NCBI RefSeq assembly: GCF_002266425.1
Contig: NZ_NPMN01000005.1
Location: 113,661 to 177,660 of the forward strand
DNA length: 64,000 bases
Reading direction: 5' to 3'
Source: Tissierella sp. P1
Lineage (GTDB): Bacteria > Bacillota > Clostridia > Tissierellales > Tissierellaceae
The position numbers and the translations under genes were made by a program. This document shows, piece by piece, positions 17,830-26,230 of the stretch. The number at the start of each line of letters is the position of its first letter. Position 1 is the stretch's first letter. A model generated the notes under the pieces. It saw only the letters and a list, made by a program, of their open reading frames with translations. It was not told the DNA's origin and did not search any database.

Positions 17830-18333
17830 ATGGAATTTAGAAAAACCGTCGAATCAGATATTGACAGTATTATGAATATTTTTAATCAAGCAAAGGCATA
17901 TATGAAGGAACAAGGAATTGAACAATGGAATAATAATTATCCTAATTATGAAGTAGTAAAAAATGATATAAAAAATGGAGTAAGCTATGTATTAGTAAAA
18001 GATAATAATATTGTTGGTACTGTAGTAGCTATTTTTGGAGAAGAAAAAAACTACAAGAATATTTATGATGGCAAATGGATAAGCAATGAAGAGTATGTAG
18101 TTATTCATAGAATAGCTATTGATTCTGATTATAAAGGATTAGGAATAGCATCCATTATTTTCAAGAACATAGAGGAGCTTTGCTTAAATAGAAGCATAAA
18201 TAGCATTAGGGTGGATACCCATGAAGATAATTTATCAATGCAAAGGTTACTGTCTAAAAATGGTTTCCAGTATTGTGGTGTGATTTACTTAGAGGATAAA
18301 AGTAAGAGAATTGCATTTGAAAAAATATTATAA
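17830..18333 (+). CDS. GNAT family N-acetyltransferase
   Basis: 167 residues. It has the typical opening EFRKTVESDIDSIMNIF, the acetyl-CoA binding segment IAIDSDYKGLGIASIIF (R/Q-x-x-G-x-G/A region) and the final SMQRLLSKNGFQYCGVIY strands. A MKEQGIEQWNNNYPN motif is common in a clostridial subfamily. The acceptor substrate is unknown. It has its own AAAGGAGG site and stands just upstream of the purine promoter. Confidence 0.85.
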   Translation: MEFRKTVESDIDSIMNIFNQAKAYMKEQGIEQWNNNYPNYEVVKNDIKNGVSYVLVKDNNIVGTVVAIFGEEKNYKNIYDGKWISNEEYVVIHRIAIDSDYKGLGIASIIFKNIEELCLNRSINSIRVDTHEDNLSMQRLLSKNGFQYCGVIYLEDKSKRIAFEKIL

Positions 18334-18343
18334 TAAACAACTC

Positions 18344-18372
18344 TTGACAGATATAAATCATACTGTTAATAT
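18344..18372 (+). promoter_or_regulatory. sigma-A promoter of the purine operon
   Basis: TTGACA (18344-18349), a 17-bp spacer and TAATAT (18367-18372). It lies about 30 bp upstream of the guanine aptamer and is the best promoter for the leader RNA. Confidence 0.85.
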
Positions 18373-18402
18373 GTAATTGTAATAAATAATAATGAATATG
18401 TT

Positions 18403-18471
18403 GCTCATATAGGTCTCATAATATGGTTGAGACGTTTCTACAAAATGACCGAAAATCATTTAGCTATGGGC
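18403..18471 (+). promoter_or_regulatory. guanine riboswitch aptamer (first of a tandem)
   Basis: P1 is GCTCATA with TATGGGC. P2 is GTCTCA/TGAGAC with loop TAATATGGT. J2/3 is GTTTCTAC. P3 is AAATGA/TCATTT. The residue before UAUG in J3/1 is C (AGCTATG), the position that pairs with guanine rather than adenine. In known systems guanine binding shuts off purine genes. Confidence 0.85.
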
Positions 18472-18568
18472 GAAAGTGTACCTAGGGTTCCGAAGACTTT
18501 GTCTTGCTGGACCGAGCGGTACAGATACTGTATGGACAGTATTACACCGAAGGGATAAAAGCCCAGTC
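18469..18568 (+). promoter_or_regulatory. ykkC-class aptamer, probably PRPP-responsive (second of a tandem)
   Basis: ykkC-type conserved blocks are in order: ACCTAGGGTTCCG, GCTGGACCGAGCGGTAC, TTACACCGAAGGGA and TAAAAGCCC. The ykkC group contains guanidine, ppGpp and PRPP subtypes. Placement directly after a guanine aptamer and before purL fits the published guanine-PRPP tandem, so PRPP is the favoured ligand. The subtype is inferred from context. Confidence 0.8.
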
Positions 18569-18615
18569 GGGTAGGTTTCGCTTTGCCTACCCGGCTGGGC
18601 TTAATTTAATTTTTT
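18560..18615 (+). terminator. riboswitch-controlled intrinsic terminator of the purine leader
   Basis: AGCCCAGTCGGGTAGG pairs with CCTACCCGGCTGGGCT, followed by TTAATTTAATTTTTT. The left arm uses the AAGCCC end of the ykkC aptamer, so ligand-bound aptamer and terminator should exclude each other, giving an ON switch with PRPP. Confidence 0.9.
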
Positions 18616-18629
18616 GAGGAGGGTTAAAT

Positions 18630-21600
18630 TTGGATTTTAAAAGAATTTTTATCGAGAAGAAGGAAGAGTTTAATACTGAAGGTCAGTTATTACTAAAAGA
18701 TTTTAGAGATTATTTGGAAGTACAAGGGTTGTCAAAGGTAAGGACGGTAAATGTATATGATTTAATCAATGTAACCGAAGAAGAAAAAGAGCTTATAGTA
18801 AAAGAAATCCTCTTTGAAGAAATTTTAGATAACAAATATGAAAATAACCTTCCAATCAAAGCGAACGAAAGATTATTTAGAATTGAATATCTAAAGGGTC
18901 AATATAATCAAAGAGAAGATTCAGCTAACCAAATGATTAGAATCTTAACTAAAAATGAAGAAATAATTGCACAAAATTCAAAAATAATAATTTTAGAAAA
19001 TGTAACAGAAGAAGAATTAGCTAAAATAAAGAAATATTATATAAATCCAATAGAGATGAAGGAAATTGCATTTAATAGCTTTATCTTTGAAAAAGAAACT
19101 GAAGCAACAGAAGAAATAGAAATAATAGATGATTTTATAAAGATGACAGAAAATCAACTTATATCTTTTAAATCAAAATATGGAATAGGTATGGATATAG
19201 AAGACATTTTATTCTGCCAAAAGTATTTTAAAGATGAAGATAGGAATCCAACTATTACTGAGTTAAAGCTAATAGACACTTATTGGTCAGATCACTGTAG
19301 ACATACTACCTTCATGACAGAGATTACAGATATATCTATGGATGCAGGAAAGTATAAAGAAGTATTCCAAAAATCATTAGATGAATATATAAAATCTAGA
19401 GAATTTGTTTATGAAAACAAAGAAAGACCAATTTGCTTAATGGATTTGGCTACTATCAATATGAAGGAAACTAAGAAAAAGGGCTTACTAGATGATAAGG
19501 AAGAATCAGATGAGGTTAATGCAGCCAGCATTGAAATAGATGTAGACGTTAATGGTACAACTGAGAGATGGTTGCTGATGTTTAAAAATGAAACTCATAA
19601 TCATCCTACAGAGATGGAACCATTTGGTGGTTCATCAACTTGCCTCGGTGGAGCAATAAGAGACCCATTATCAGGCAGAGCTTACGTATATCAGGCTATG
19701 AGGATCACAGGGGCAGCAGATCCAAGACAAAAATATGAAGATACTTTGTCTGGAAAATTACCTCAAAGGAAGATTACTCAGACTGCGAAGACAGGATATA
19801 GTTCCTATGGATATCAAATAGGTGCTGCAACAGGATATGTTAAAGAAATATATGACAAGGGTTATATGGCCAAGAGAATGGAATTAGGAGCATTAGTTGC
19901 AGCTGCTCCAAAGGAAGCTGTATATAGAGGAAATTCTGAGCCGGGAGATTTGATTGTCCTAGTAGGTGGTAAAACAGGTAGAGATGGATTAGGTGGAGCA
20001 GTTGGTTCATCTAAGGAACATACAGAGGAATCCCTACACACATCAGGTGCAGAAGTGCAGAAGGGAAATCCAGCAGTAGAAAGGAAAATAGTTCGTTTAT
20101 TTAGGAATGAAGAAGTATCTAAGATGATTAAAAAATGTAATGATTTTGGTGCTGGGGGAGTTTCAGTAGCAATAGGAGAATTGGCAGATGGACTTTTTAT
20201 TGAATTAGATAAAGTACCACTAAAATATCCTGGTCTTGATGGCACAGAGATTGCATTATCTGAGTCACAAGAGAGGATGGCCGTAGTTATTGCACCTGAA
20301 AATCTAGATAGATTTATGTCCTTTGTTAAAGCGGAGGATTCAGAAGGCACAGTAGTAGCTAAGGTTACAGAAGAAAAAACTCTTAAAATGATATGGAGAG
20401 GAAAAACTATTGTCGATATCAAGAGGAGTTTCTTAGACACCAATGGTATAAGAAAGAAGAATAAAGTTAATATAGAACAACCTATTGGAGAATTATATTT
20501 AGATAAAATGCCATCTCATGTAGAAGGAAAAAATACCATAGATGCATTTGTAGAAAATATAAAGGATTTAAACATCTGTAGCCAAAAAGGCTTAGTAGAA
20601 GGATTTGATCATACTGTAGGGTCAAGTACGGTATTGATGCCTTTAGGTGGGAAATATGGACTTACTCCGGCAGAAGGAATGGTTGCGAAGATTCCTGTAC
20701 AGGAAGGAGAGACAAATACTTGCTCTTTAATGAGCTATGGTTATGAACCAAAACTTTCAAAATGGAGTCCATTCCATGGAGGCTATTATGCTGTTATAGA
20801 ATCCGTAGCAAAGATTGTAGCTATGGGTGGAGATTATAAAAAAATAAGATTAACCTTCCAAGAATACTTTGAAAGAATCGGAAATGATCCAACTAAATGG
20901 GGTAAACCATTTTCTGCACTACTTGGCGCATTTTTAGTACAAAAAGAATTAGATACTCCAAGCATAGGCGGAAAGGATAGTATGAGTGGTACTTTTGAAG
21001 ATATTCATGTTCCGCCAACCCTAGTTAGTTTTGCAGTAACTACAGATAAAGTAGAGAATATTATATCTCCAGAATTTAAAAATACTGGTTCAACTGTGGC
21101 TTTAATAAAATTGGATATAGATGAAGATGGTATGATTGATTTCAGCCAACTAAAGTCAAATTACTCCACAATTAAAAAATTAATAGATAAAGGTGAAATA
21201 ATTTCAGCTTCCACAGTTAAATTTGGCGGAGTTGCAAGATCTATTGCTGAAATGGCTATGGGCAATAAAATAGGATTTAGATTTAATGAAGTAAGCAAAG
21301 AAGATTTGTTTAAGCCACTATACGGCTCAATAATAATTGAATTGAAGGATGAAGCAGTATTAGGAAACATTAATTATAGAGTCCTTGGAACTACAATAGA
21401 AGCAGAGCATATAGGAATAGATAAAGAAATCATTCAATTAGATTCTTTGATCAAATCCTTCCAAGAGCCATTGGAAGAAGTATTTCCAATATATAGAGAC
21501 AAAGAAAATGAAGAAGATATTAAATTTGAAAAAGGAAATATAATTACAAGAAAAGCTAGTATAGCAAAACCAAGAGTTTTAATACCAATATTTGCAGGAA

Positions 21601-22301
21601 CCCATGGAGAATATACTATGGCTAGATGCTTTGAACAAGCTGGTGGTGAAGTAGATACCTTTGTGTTTAAGACTTTAACTTTCAGAGACATAGAAGAATC
21701 ATACAAGGAATTAGCAGAGAAAATCAAAGGATGTCAAATAATAGGATTACCAAATGGTTCATTATTAGGTGATGAACCAGAAACTGGTGGAAAGCTAATG
21801 AAATTGATACTAAGTAATTCCTATGTAATGGAAGAAATCAATAATCATATATACAAGAGAGATGGATTAATCCTTGGAGTAGGTGCTGGATTCTTAGGAT
21901 TGATGAAACTAGGACTTATAGCTCCTTCAACAAATATTACCTATAACAAGAATGGAGAATTTATCTCAAGATTAGCCAATATTAAGGTAAGTTCAAATTT
22001 ATCACCTTGGTTTAATGATATGACAGTGGGAGATGTATATACTTTACCAGTAGCTACAAAAGAAGGAAGAGTAATAGGGGAGAATATAGATGATCTAATA
22101 GCTAAGGGACAAATTTCAACTCAATTTATAGATGAGAATCCAACAGGATCTGTATATTGTATAGAATCTATGACCAGTTCTGATGGAAGGATACTTGGTA
22201 CTATTTCCTCTATAGATAGAGTAGGAAATGGATTATATAAGAATTCAAACATAATAGGAGAACATAAGATATTTGAATCAGGTATAAAATACTTTAAATA
22301 G
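18630..22301 (+). CDS. purL: phosphoribosylformylglycinamidine synthase, single-chain, with degenerate glutaminase domain
   Basis: 1223 residues, starting at TTG after GAGGAGGG. It performs step 4 of purine synthesis (FGAR to FGAM). The synthetase core is intact: SDHCRHTTF, FKNETHNHPTEMEPFGGSSTC, TGRDGLGGA, CNDFGAGGVS and SIGGKDSMSG. The C-terminal glutaminase domain (about 970-1223) keeps its fold but not its site. The nucleophile Cys of the usual GxCNGFQ is Gly1085 (GVGAGFLG), the His of SHGEG is Thr1143 (ATKEG, Glu1145 kept), the usual GGFSAGDEP is NGSLLGDEP and GHSER is SSIDR. It should therefore use free ammonia. First gene of the riboswitch-controlled operon. Confidence 0.93.
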   Translation: MDFKRIFIEKKEEFNTEGQLLLKDFRDYLEVQGLSKVRTVNVYDLINVTEEEKELIVKEILFEEILDNKYENNLPIKANERLFRIEYLKGQYNQREDSANQMIRILTKNEEIIAQNSKIIILENVTEEELAKIKKYYINPIEMKEIAFNSFIFEKETEATEEIEIIDDFIKMTENQLISFKSKYGIGMDIEDILFCQKYFKDEDRNPTITELKLIDTYWSDHCRHTTFMTEITDISMDAGKYKEVFQKSLDEYIKSREFVYENKERPICLMDLATINMKETKKKGLLDDKEESDEVNAASIEIDVDVNGTTERWLLMFKNETHNHPTEMEPFGGSSTCLGGAIRDPLSGRAYVYQAMRITGAADPRQKYEDTLSGKLPQRKITQTAKTGYSSYGYQIGAATGYVKEIYDKGYMAKRMELGALVAAAPKEAVYRGNSEPGDLIVLVGGKTGRDGLGGAVGSSKEHTEESLHTSGAEVQKGNPAVERKIVRLFRNEEVSKMIKKCNDFGAGGVSVAIGELADGLFIELDKVPLKYPGLDGTEIALSESQERMAVVIAPENLDRFMSFVKAEDSEGTVVAKVTEEKTLKMIWRGKTIVDIKRSFLDTNGIRKKNKVNIEQPIGELYLDKMPSHVEGKNTIDAFVENIKDLNICSQKGLVEGFDHTVGSSTVLMPLGGKYGLTPAEGMVAKIPVQEGETNTCSLMSYGYEPKLSKWSPFHGGYYAVIESVAKIVAMGGDYKKIRLTFQEYFERIGNDPTKWGKPFSALLGAFLVQKELDTPSIGGKDSMSGTFEDIHVPPTLVSFAVTTDKVENIISPEFKNTGSTVALIKLDIDEDGMIDFSQLKSNYSTIKKLIDKGEIISASTVKFGGVARSIAEMAMGNKIGFRFNEVSKEDLFKPLYGSIIIELKDEAVLGNINYRVLGTTIEAEHIGIDKEIIQLDSLIKSFQEPLEEVFPIYRDKENEEDIKFEKGNIITRKASIAKPRVLIPIFAGTHGEYTMARCFEQAGGEVDTFVFKTLTFRDIEESYKELAEKIKGCQIIGLPNGSLLGDEPETGGKLMKLILSNSYVMEEINNHIYKRDGLILGVGAGFLGLMKLGLIAPSTNITYNKNGEFISRLANIKVSSNLSPWFNDMTVGDVYTLPVATKEGRVIGENIDDLIAKGQISTQFIDENPTGSVYCIESMTSSDGRILGTISSIDRVGNGLYKNSNIIGEHKIFESGIKYFK

Positions 22302-22313
22302 GGGGAGTAGAAA

Positions 22314-22799
22314 ATGAAAGTTAGTATATTAATGGGAAGCATATCAGATAAACCTATATCAGAGAAAGTAACTAAAATTTTTGATAAATTTGGAGTGGAT
22401 TATGAGGTCAGAGTAATATCAGCTCATAGAACTCCATATAAGGCTGTCGAATTTGCTGAAAATGCTGAGAAAAACAATACAGAAGTTATTATTGCCATAG
22501 CTGGAAAAGCAGCCCATCTAGCTGGAGTATTAGCAGGAGTAACCCCTCTTCCTGTAATAGGAATCCCTGCTAAATCCTCCACTATGGATGGATTGGATTC
22601 ACTTCTTTCTGTGGTACAAATGCCAAAGGGTGTTCCAGTAGCTACTGTAGCCATAGATGGAGGAGAAAACGGAGGACTTCTAGCTGTTCAGATGCTTTCT
22701 ATAAAATATCCTGAATTAAGGGAAAAATTCAAGGAATATAAAAAAGAGATGGCAGAAGAAGTAGAAAAAATTGATTATGACCTAACACAGCGAAAGTAG
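22314..22799 (+). CDS. purE: N5-carboxyaminoimidazole ribonucleotide mutase / AIR carboxylase
   Basis: 161 residues, 12 bp after purL behind GGGGGAG. Motifs are MGSISDKP, SAHRTPYKAVEF, IAGKAAHLAGVLAG, GLDSLLSVVQMPKGVPVATVAI and GENGGLLAVQ. The AGKAAHLAG form replaces the AGGAAHLPG of the E. coli type; I recall this form from clostridia. No purK is present in the window, so either the enzyme takes CO2 directly or purK lies elsewhere. Catalyses the carboxylation step of AIR. Confidence 0.93.
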   Translation: MKVSILMGSISDKPISEKVTKIFDKFGVDYEVRVISAHRTPYKAVEFAENAEKNNTEVIIAIAGKAAHLAGVLAGVTPLPVIGIPAKSSTMDGLDSLLSVVQMPKGVPVATVAIDGGENGGLLAVQMLSIKYPELREKFKEYKKEMAEEVEKIDYDLTQRK

Positions 22800-22970
22800 T
22801 GAGCTGATGTAGGTCAAACGCAACGAACGCCAAATTCATGCGAATGACAATGAGCAAATGAATTTGTGCAGTGAGACTGCGGGAAATGACCTAACCCAAC
22901 AAGCGTAGCGAGCAAATAAATTTGAGTTGCGAAACTGCGCATAGAAACTAACTAGAGAGAAGGTGCAATC
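22800..22970. repeat. non-coding repeat region between purE and purF
   Basis: About 170 bp without a gene. GAGCAAATGAATTTG…GACTGCG at 22852-22880 is repeated imperfectly at 22910-22940 (GAGCAAATAAATTTG…AACTGCG). ATGACCTAAC occurs at the end of purE and again at 22886, and TGACCTA (purE end) pairs with TAGGTCA (22810-22816). It is GC-richer than its neighbours and resembles a small intergenic repeat element. Confidence 0.6.
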
Positions 22971-24314
22971 TTGAGTGGAGTTGTAGGAATTTATAGCAAA
23001 AAAAGAAATGATGTATCAAAAATAATATACTATGGTTTATATGCACTACAACATAGAGGTCAAGTAAGTACAGGTATTGCAGTAAATAACAATGGCTTTG
23101 TTGATTATTTTAAGGATTTAGGATTAGTACATGAAGTCTTTCCAAGGGAAACTATGGAAAGACTTCGAGGAAATATTGGCATAGGACATGTTAGATATGC
23201 TGCAGTAGGGGATACAACTACTGTAAATGCACAGCCCTTAGTTGTAGGATATAAGAGAGGTGCACTAGCATTGGCTCATGACGGAGCTGTAGTAAACTTT
23301 GAAAAGTTACGAGATGAGTTAGAAGATAATGGTACAATTTTTCAATCTCAATTAGATACAGAAGTCATAGCCAACCTAATAGCAAGATATCACAAGGACA
23401 ATGTGGAGGATGCTATAATAAAGGCCTTAGATGCAATAAGGGGAACCTATGGGCTTGTTATGATGACAACGGATAAATTAATAGGTGCAAGGGACCCTTA
23501 TGGAGTGAAATCTCTTTCTTTGGGTAAGTTTGGAGAAGATTATATATTAGCATCAGAAACTTGCGCCTTTGATACTATAGGAGCTGAATTTATAAGAGAT
23601 ATAGAGCCAGGAGAGATTGTTGTTATAGATGAAAGCGGATTAAAGTCCATAAGGAAGGAGCCTAAAGGTAAGAACCCATGTTTATTCGAGATAATATATT
23701 TTGCGAGACCAGACAGTAAATTAGACGGAAAGAGTATTTACCTATCAAGGATAGAGGCTGGAAAACAGTTAGCCAGAGAAGCAGCCGTAGATGCGGATAT
23801 TGTTATAGGTGCTCCCGACTCTGGTACGATATCAGCCATAGGATATGCAGAGGAATCAGGAATTCCTTATGCTGAAGGCTTAATAAAAAATAGATATGTA
23901 GGTAGAACCTTTATAGAACCAACTCAAGATTTAAGGGAACAGGGAGTTAGAATTAAGCTTAAACGTATTAAAGGAAAATGTTGAAGGCAAAAGGGTAATA
24001 TTGGTAGATGACTCTATAGTGAGAGGAACTACCATAAAAAGAACTATCGAAATGATAAGGAATGCAGGAGCTAAAGAAATACATGTTAGAATATCTTCGC
24101 CGCCAGTTCTTTATTCATGTCATTTATGGATGGATTCGCCAAATAGAAAAAATTTAATAGCAGCCCAAATGTCAAAGGAAGAAATAAAGGAATTAGTAGG
24201 GTAGATTCATTAGAATATTTATCTCTCAAAGGATTGTTAAAAGCAGCAGATGGAGAAGAGTTTTGTACAGGATGCTTGAATAACAGCTATCCTATATCTA
24301 ATGATATTGAATAG
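22971..24314 (+). CDS. purF: amidophosphoribosyltransferase, frameshifted, with altered glutaminase residues
   Basis: About 448 residues across three frames. One extra A near 23962 (CTTAAACGTATT) and one missing G near 24199 (GTAGGGTAGATT) break the frame; repair gives KLNVLKENVEGKRVILVDDS and LVGVDSLEYLSLKG. The PRPP loop VILVDDSIVRGTT is complete. The glutaminase half is altered: the N-terminal residue after Met is Ser, not the nucleophile Cys (MSGVVGIYS), and the oxyanion Asn of AHNG is Asp104 (AHDGAV). It would then make phosphoribosylamine from ammonia. The TTG start follows GAGAGAAGG. CHLWMD for the usual CxFGxD suggests further local base errors. Confidence 0.88.
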
Positions 24315-24340
24315 TTGGATATAGAGGATTAGAACAAATG

Positions 24341-24561
24341 CACAGTTCACAATGCACAATGCACAATTAGAGAAACGACCGCTGGTCGCCAGAAAAAGAC
24401 CCCATAGCTAGACCGCGACAATTGTGAACTTAAGTAGGGAACCAAAATCATGGTTTTTGATTTTGTGTTCATCACTTAGCTACTGATATTTGCCCCGCAG
24501 GGTATAATTCAGTAGTCCTTTAGGGTTTGTTTATCTAGTGAATTGTGAATCGTGAATTGAA
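24341..24561. repeat. MITE-like element between purF and purM
   Basis: Both ends carry short TTCACAAT-type iterations in opposite orientation: CAGTTCACAATGCACAATGC at the left and AATTGTGAATCGTGAATTG at the right. The ~220-bp interior has no gene and several small inverted repeats (for example CGACCGCTGGTCG, and ACTGA around TATAATTCAGT). The structure fits a non-autonomous mobile element lodged in the operon. Confidence 0.55.
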
Positions 24562-24577
24562 AATAGGAGGGTGTAAA

Positions 24578-25612
24578 GTGAGCTTAACTTATAAGGATGC
24601 AGGTGTAGATAAAGAAGCAGGATATAAAGAGGTACAGCTTATAAAGGGAATGATAAAGAAAACTCATATCCCAGGGGTTTTATCAGATATAGGTGGATTT
24701 GCAGGCTTGTTTCAATTAGATACTAAGTCCTATGAAGAACCAGTTTTAGTATCAGGAACGGATGGAGTAGGTACTAAGCTAAGACTTGCTTTTATGATGG
24801 ATAAACATAATACCATAGGAGAAGATTGTGTAGCTATGTGTGCTAATGATATTCTTTGTCAAGGAGCTAAGCCCTTATTTTTCTTAGATTATATAGCCAC
24901 AGGAAAACTTATTCCTGAAAAGATGGCAAATATTGTAGAAGGTGTATCTAATGGTTGCATCAAAGCAGGTTGTGCCCTAATTGGTGGAGAAACTGCTGAA
25001 ATGCCTGGATTTTATAAAGAAGATGAATATGATGTTGCGGGATTTTGTGTAGGAGTAGTAGACAAGAAGAAGATAATAAACGGATCTGCAATAGAAGAAG
25101 GCGACTATATCATAGGATTACCATCTAGTGGAGTTCATAGCAATGGTTTTTCTTTAGTTAGAAAAATAATATTTGAAAAAGAAAAGATGGATGTAAACCA
25201 ATATATAGAAGAACTAGGATGCACCATAGGTGAGGAACTTATAAGACCAACTAGAATATATACAAATCCAGTATATAGCTTGGTACAGAAATTTAATATT
25301 AAAGGTCTTAGCCATATAACTGGTGGAGGATTTTATGAAAATATTCCAAGAATGCTGCCAGAAGGACTAACAGCTCATATAGACACTGCTAAAATAAATA
25401 CTCCAACTATATTTAACCTTTTACAAAAATGGGGTGGTATAGCTAAGGATGAGATGTACGGTACTTTTAATATGGGAATAGGTATGGTTCTTGCGGTAGA
25501 TAAAAATGAACTAGATGATATTACAAAATATTTAAAAGAGCAGAAAGAAGAATTTATATTACTTGGTGAAGTTAAAAAAGGTACTGAGGGAGTAGTATTA
25601 TGTCACCAGTAA
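24578..25612 (+). CDS. purM: phosphoribosylformylglycinamidine cyclo-ligase (AIR synthetase)
   Basis: 344 residues. The start is taken as GTG 24578 after AGGAGGGTGTAAA, since the N-terminus SLTYKDAGVDKEAG is the family's usual opening; the longer frame runs back into the repeat. Conserved blocks are LVSGTDGVGTKL, CVAMCANDILCQGA, GGETAEMPGFY, GLPSSGVHSNGFSLVR and HITGGGFYENIPR. It converts FGAM to AIR with ATP. It overlaps purN by 13 bases. Confidence 0.95.
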   Translation: MSLTYKDAGVDKEAGYKEVQLIKGMIKKTHIPGVLSDIGGFAGLFQLDTKSYEEPVLVSGTDGVGTKLRLAFMMDKHNTIGEDCVAMCANDILCQGAKPLFFLDYIATGKLIPEKMANIVEGVSNGCIKAGCALIGGETAEMPGFYKEDEYDVAGFCVGVVDKKKIINGSAIEEGDYIIGLPSSGVHSNGFSLVRKIIFEKEKMDVNQYIEELGCTIGEELIRPTRIYTNPVYSLVQKFNIKGLSHITGGGFYENIPRMLPEGLTAHIDTAKINTPTIFNLLQKWGGIAKDEMYGTFNMGIGMVLAVDKNELDDITKYLKEQKEEFILLGEVKKGTEGVVLCHQ

Positions 25613-26229
25613 AGATAGGTGTTTTAATTTCTGGTGGAGGTACTAATCTACAATCTATAATAGATAATATTAAAAATGGAAATATAGATGGAGAAATAAA
25701 ATTAATTATTTCCAACAGAAAAGAAGCTTATGGCTTAACTAGGGGAAAAGATGCAGGAATAGAGAGCATTTATTTAGATAGAAAGTTATTTAATAGTGAA
25801 GAAGAATATAATCTAGAATTAATAAAAGAGTTTAAAGCAAAAAATGTAGAATTAATTGTCTTAGCAGGATATTTAAAGGTACTATCTCAAGAATTTATAG
25901 AGGAATTTAATCGAAGAATAATAAATATCCATCCTTCCTTAATACCTAGTTTTTGCGGAAAAGGATATTATGGTGAAAAGGTACATCAAGAGGTTTTAGA
26001 CTATGGTGTAAAGATAACAGGGGCTACAGTTCATTTTGTAGATGAGGGAACAGATACGGGCCCTATAATACTTCAGGAAATTGTATATGTTAATAGTGAA
26101 GATACGGTGGATACCTTAAAAGAAAAAGTACTAGAGATAGAACATAAGCTTTTGGTACAGGCAATGAAATTATATTGTGAAGGTAGTTTAATCATTGAAG
26201 GAAGAAAAGTGATTATAAAACAGAGGTGA
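25600..26229 (+). CDS. purN: phosphoribosylglycinamide formyltransferase
   Basis: 209 residues. It has [13 protein letters not shown] at the N-terminus, the catalytic [12 protein letters not shown] with Asn and His, [15 protein letters not shown] with the catalytic Asp, and the [12 protein letters not shown] loop common in clostridia. It uses 10-formyl-tetrahydrofolate, which the fhs product encoded downstream supplies. The ATG lies inside the end of purM, so the two are translationally coupled. Confidence 0.95.
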   Translation: MSPVKIGVLISGGGTNLQSIIDNIKNGNIDGEIKLIISNRKEAYGLTRGKDAGIESIYLDRKLFNSEEEYNLELIKEFKAKNVELIVLAGYLKVLSQEFIEEFNRRIINIHPSLIPSFCGKGYYGEKVHQEVLDYGVKITGATVHFVDEGTDTGPIILQEIVYVNSEDTVDTLKEKVLEIEHKLLVQAMKLYCEGSLIIEGRKVIIKQR

Positions 26230-26230
26230 G

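Noticed and set aside
1..18300. Run of single small genes considered as an integron cassette array
   Set aside because: No attC-like inverted sites between genes and no integron integrase; genes have individual ribosome sites and several terminators.
19862..20443. 193-codon open frame on the minus strand inside purL
   Set aside because: It is antisense to the conserved PurL core, has no ribosome site and shows no protein family pattern.
25600..26229. FCGKGYYG in PurN considered as an active-site anomaly
   Set aside because: This form is common in clostridial PurN, and the catalytic Asn, His and Asp are all present.
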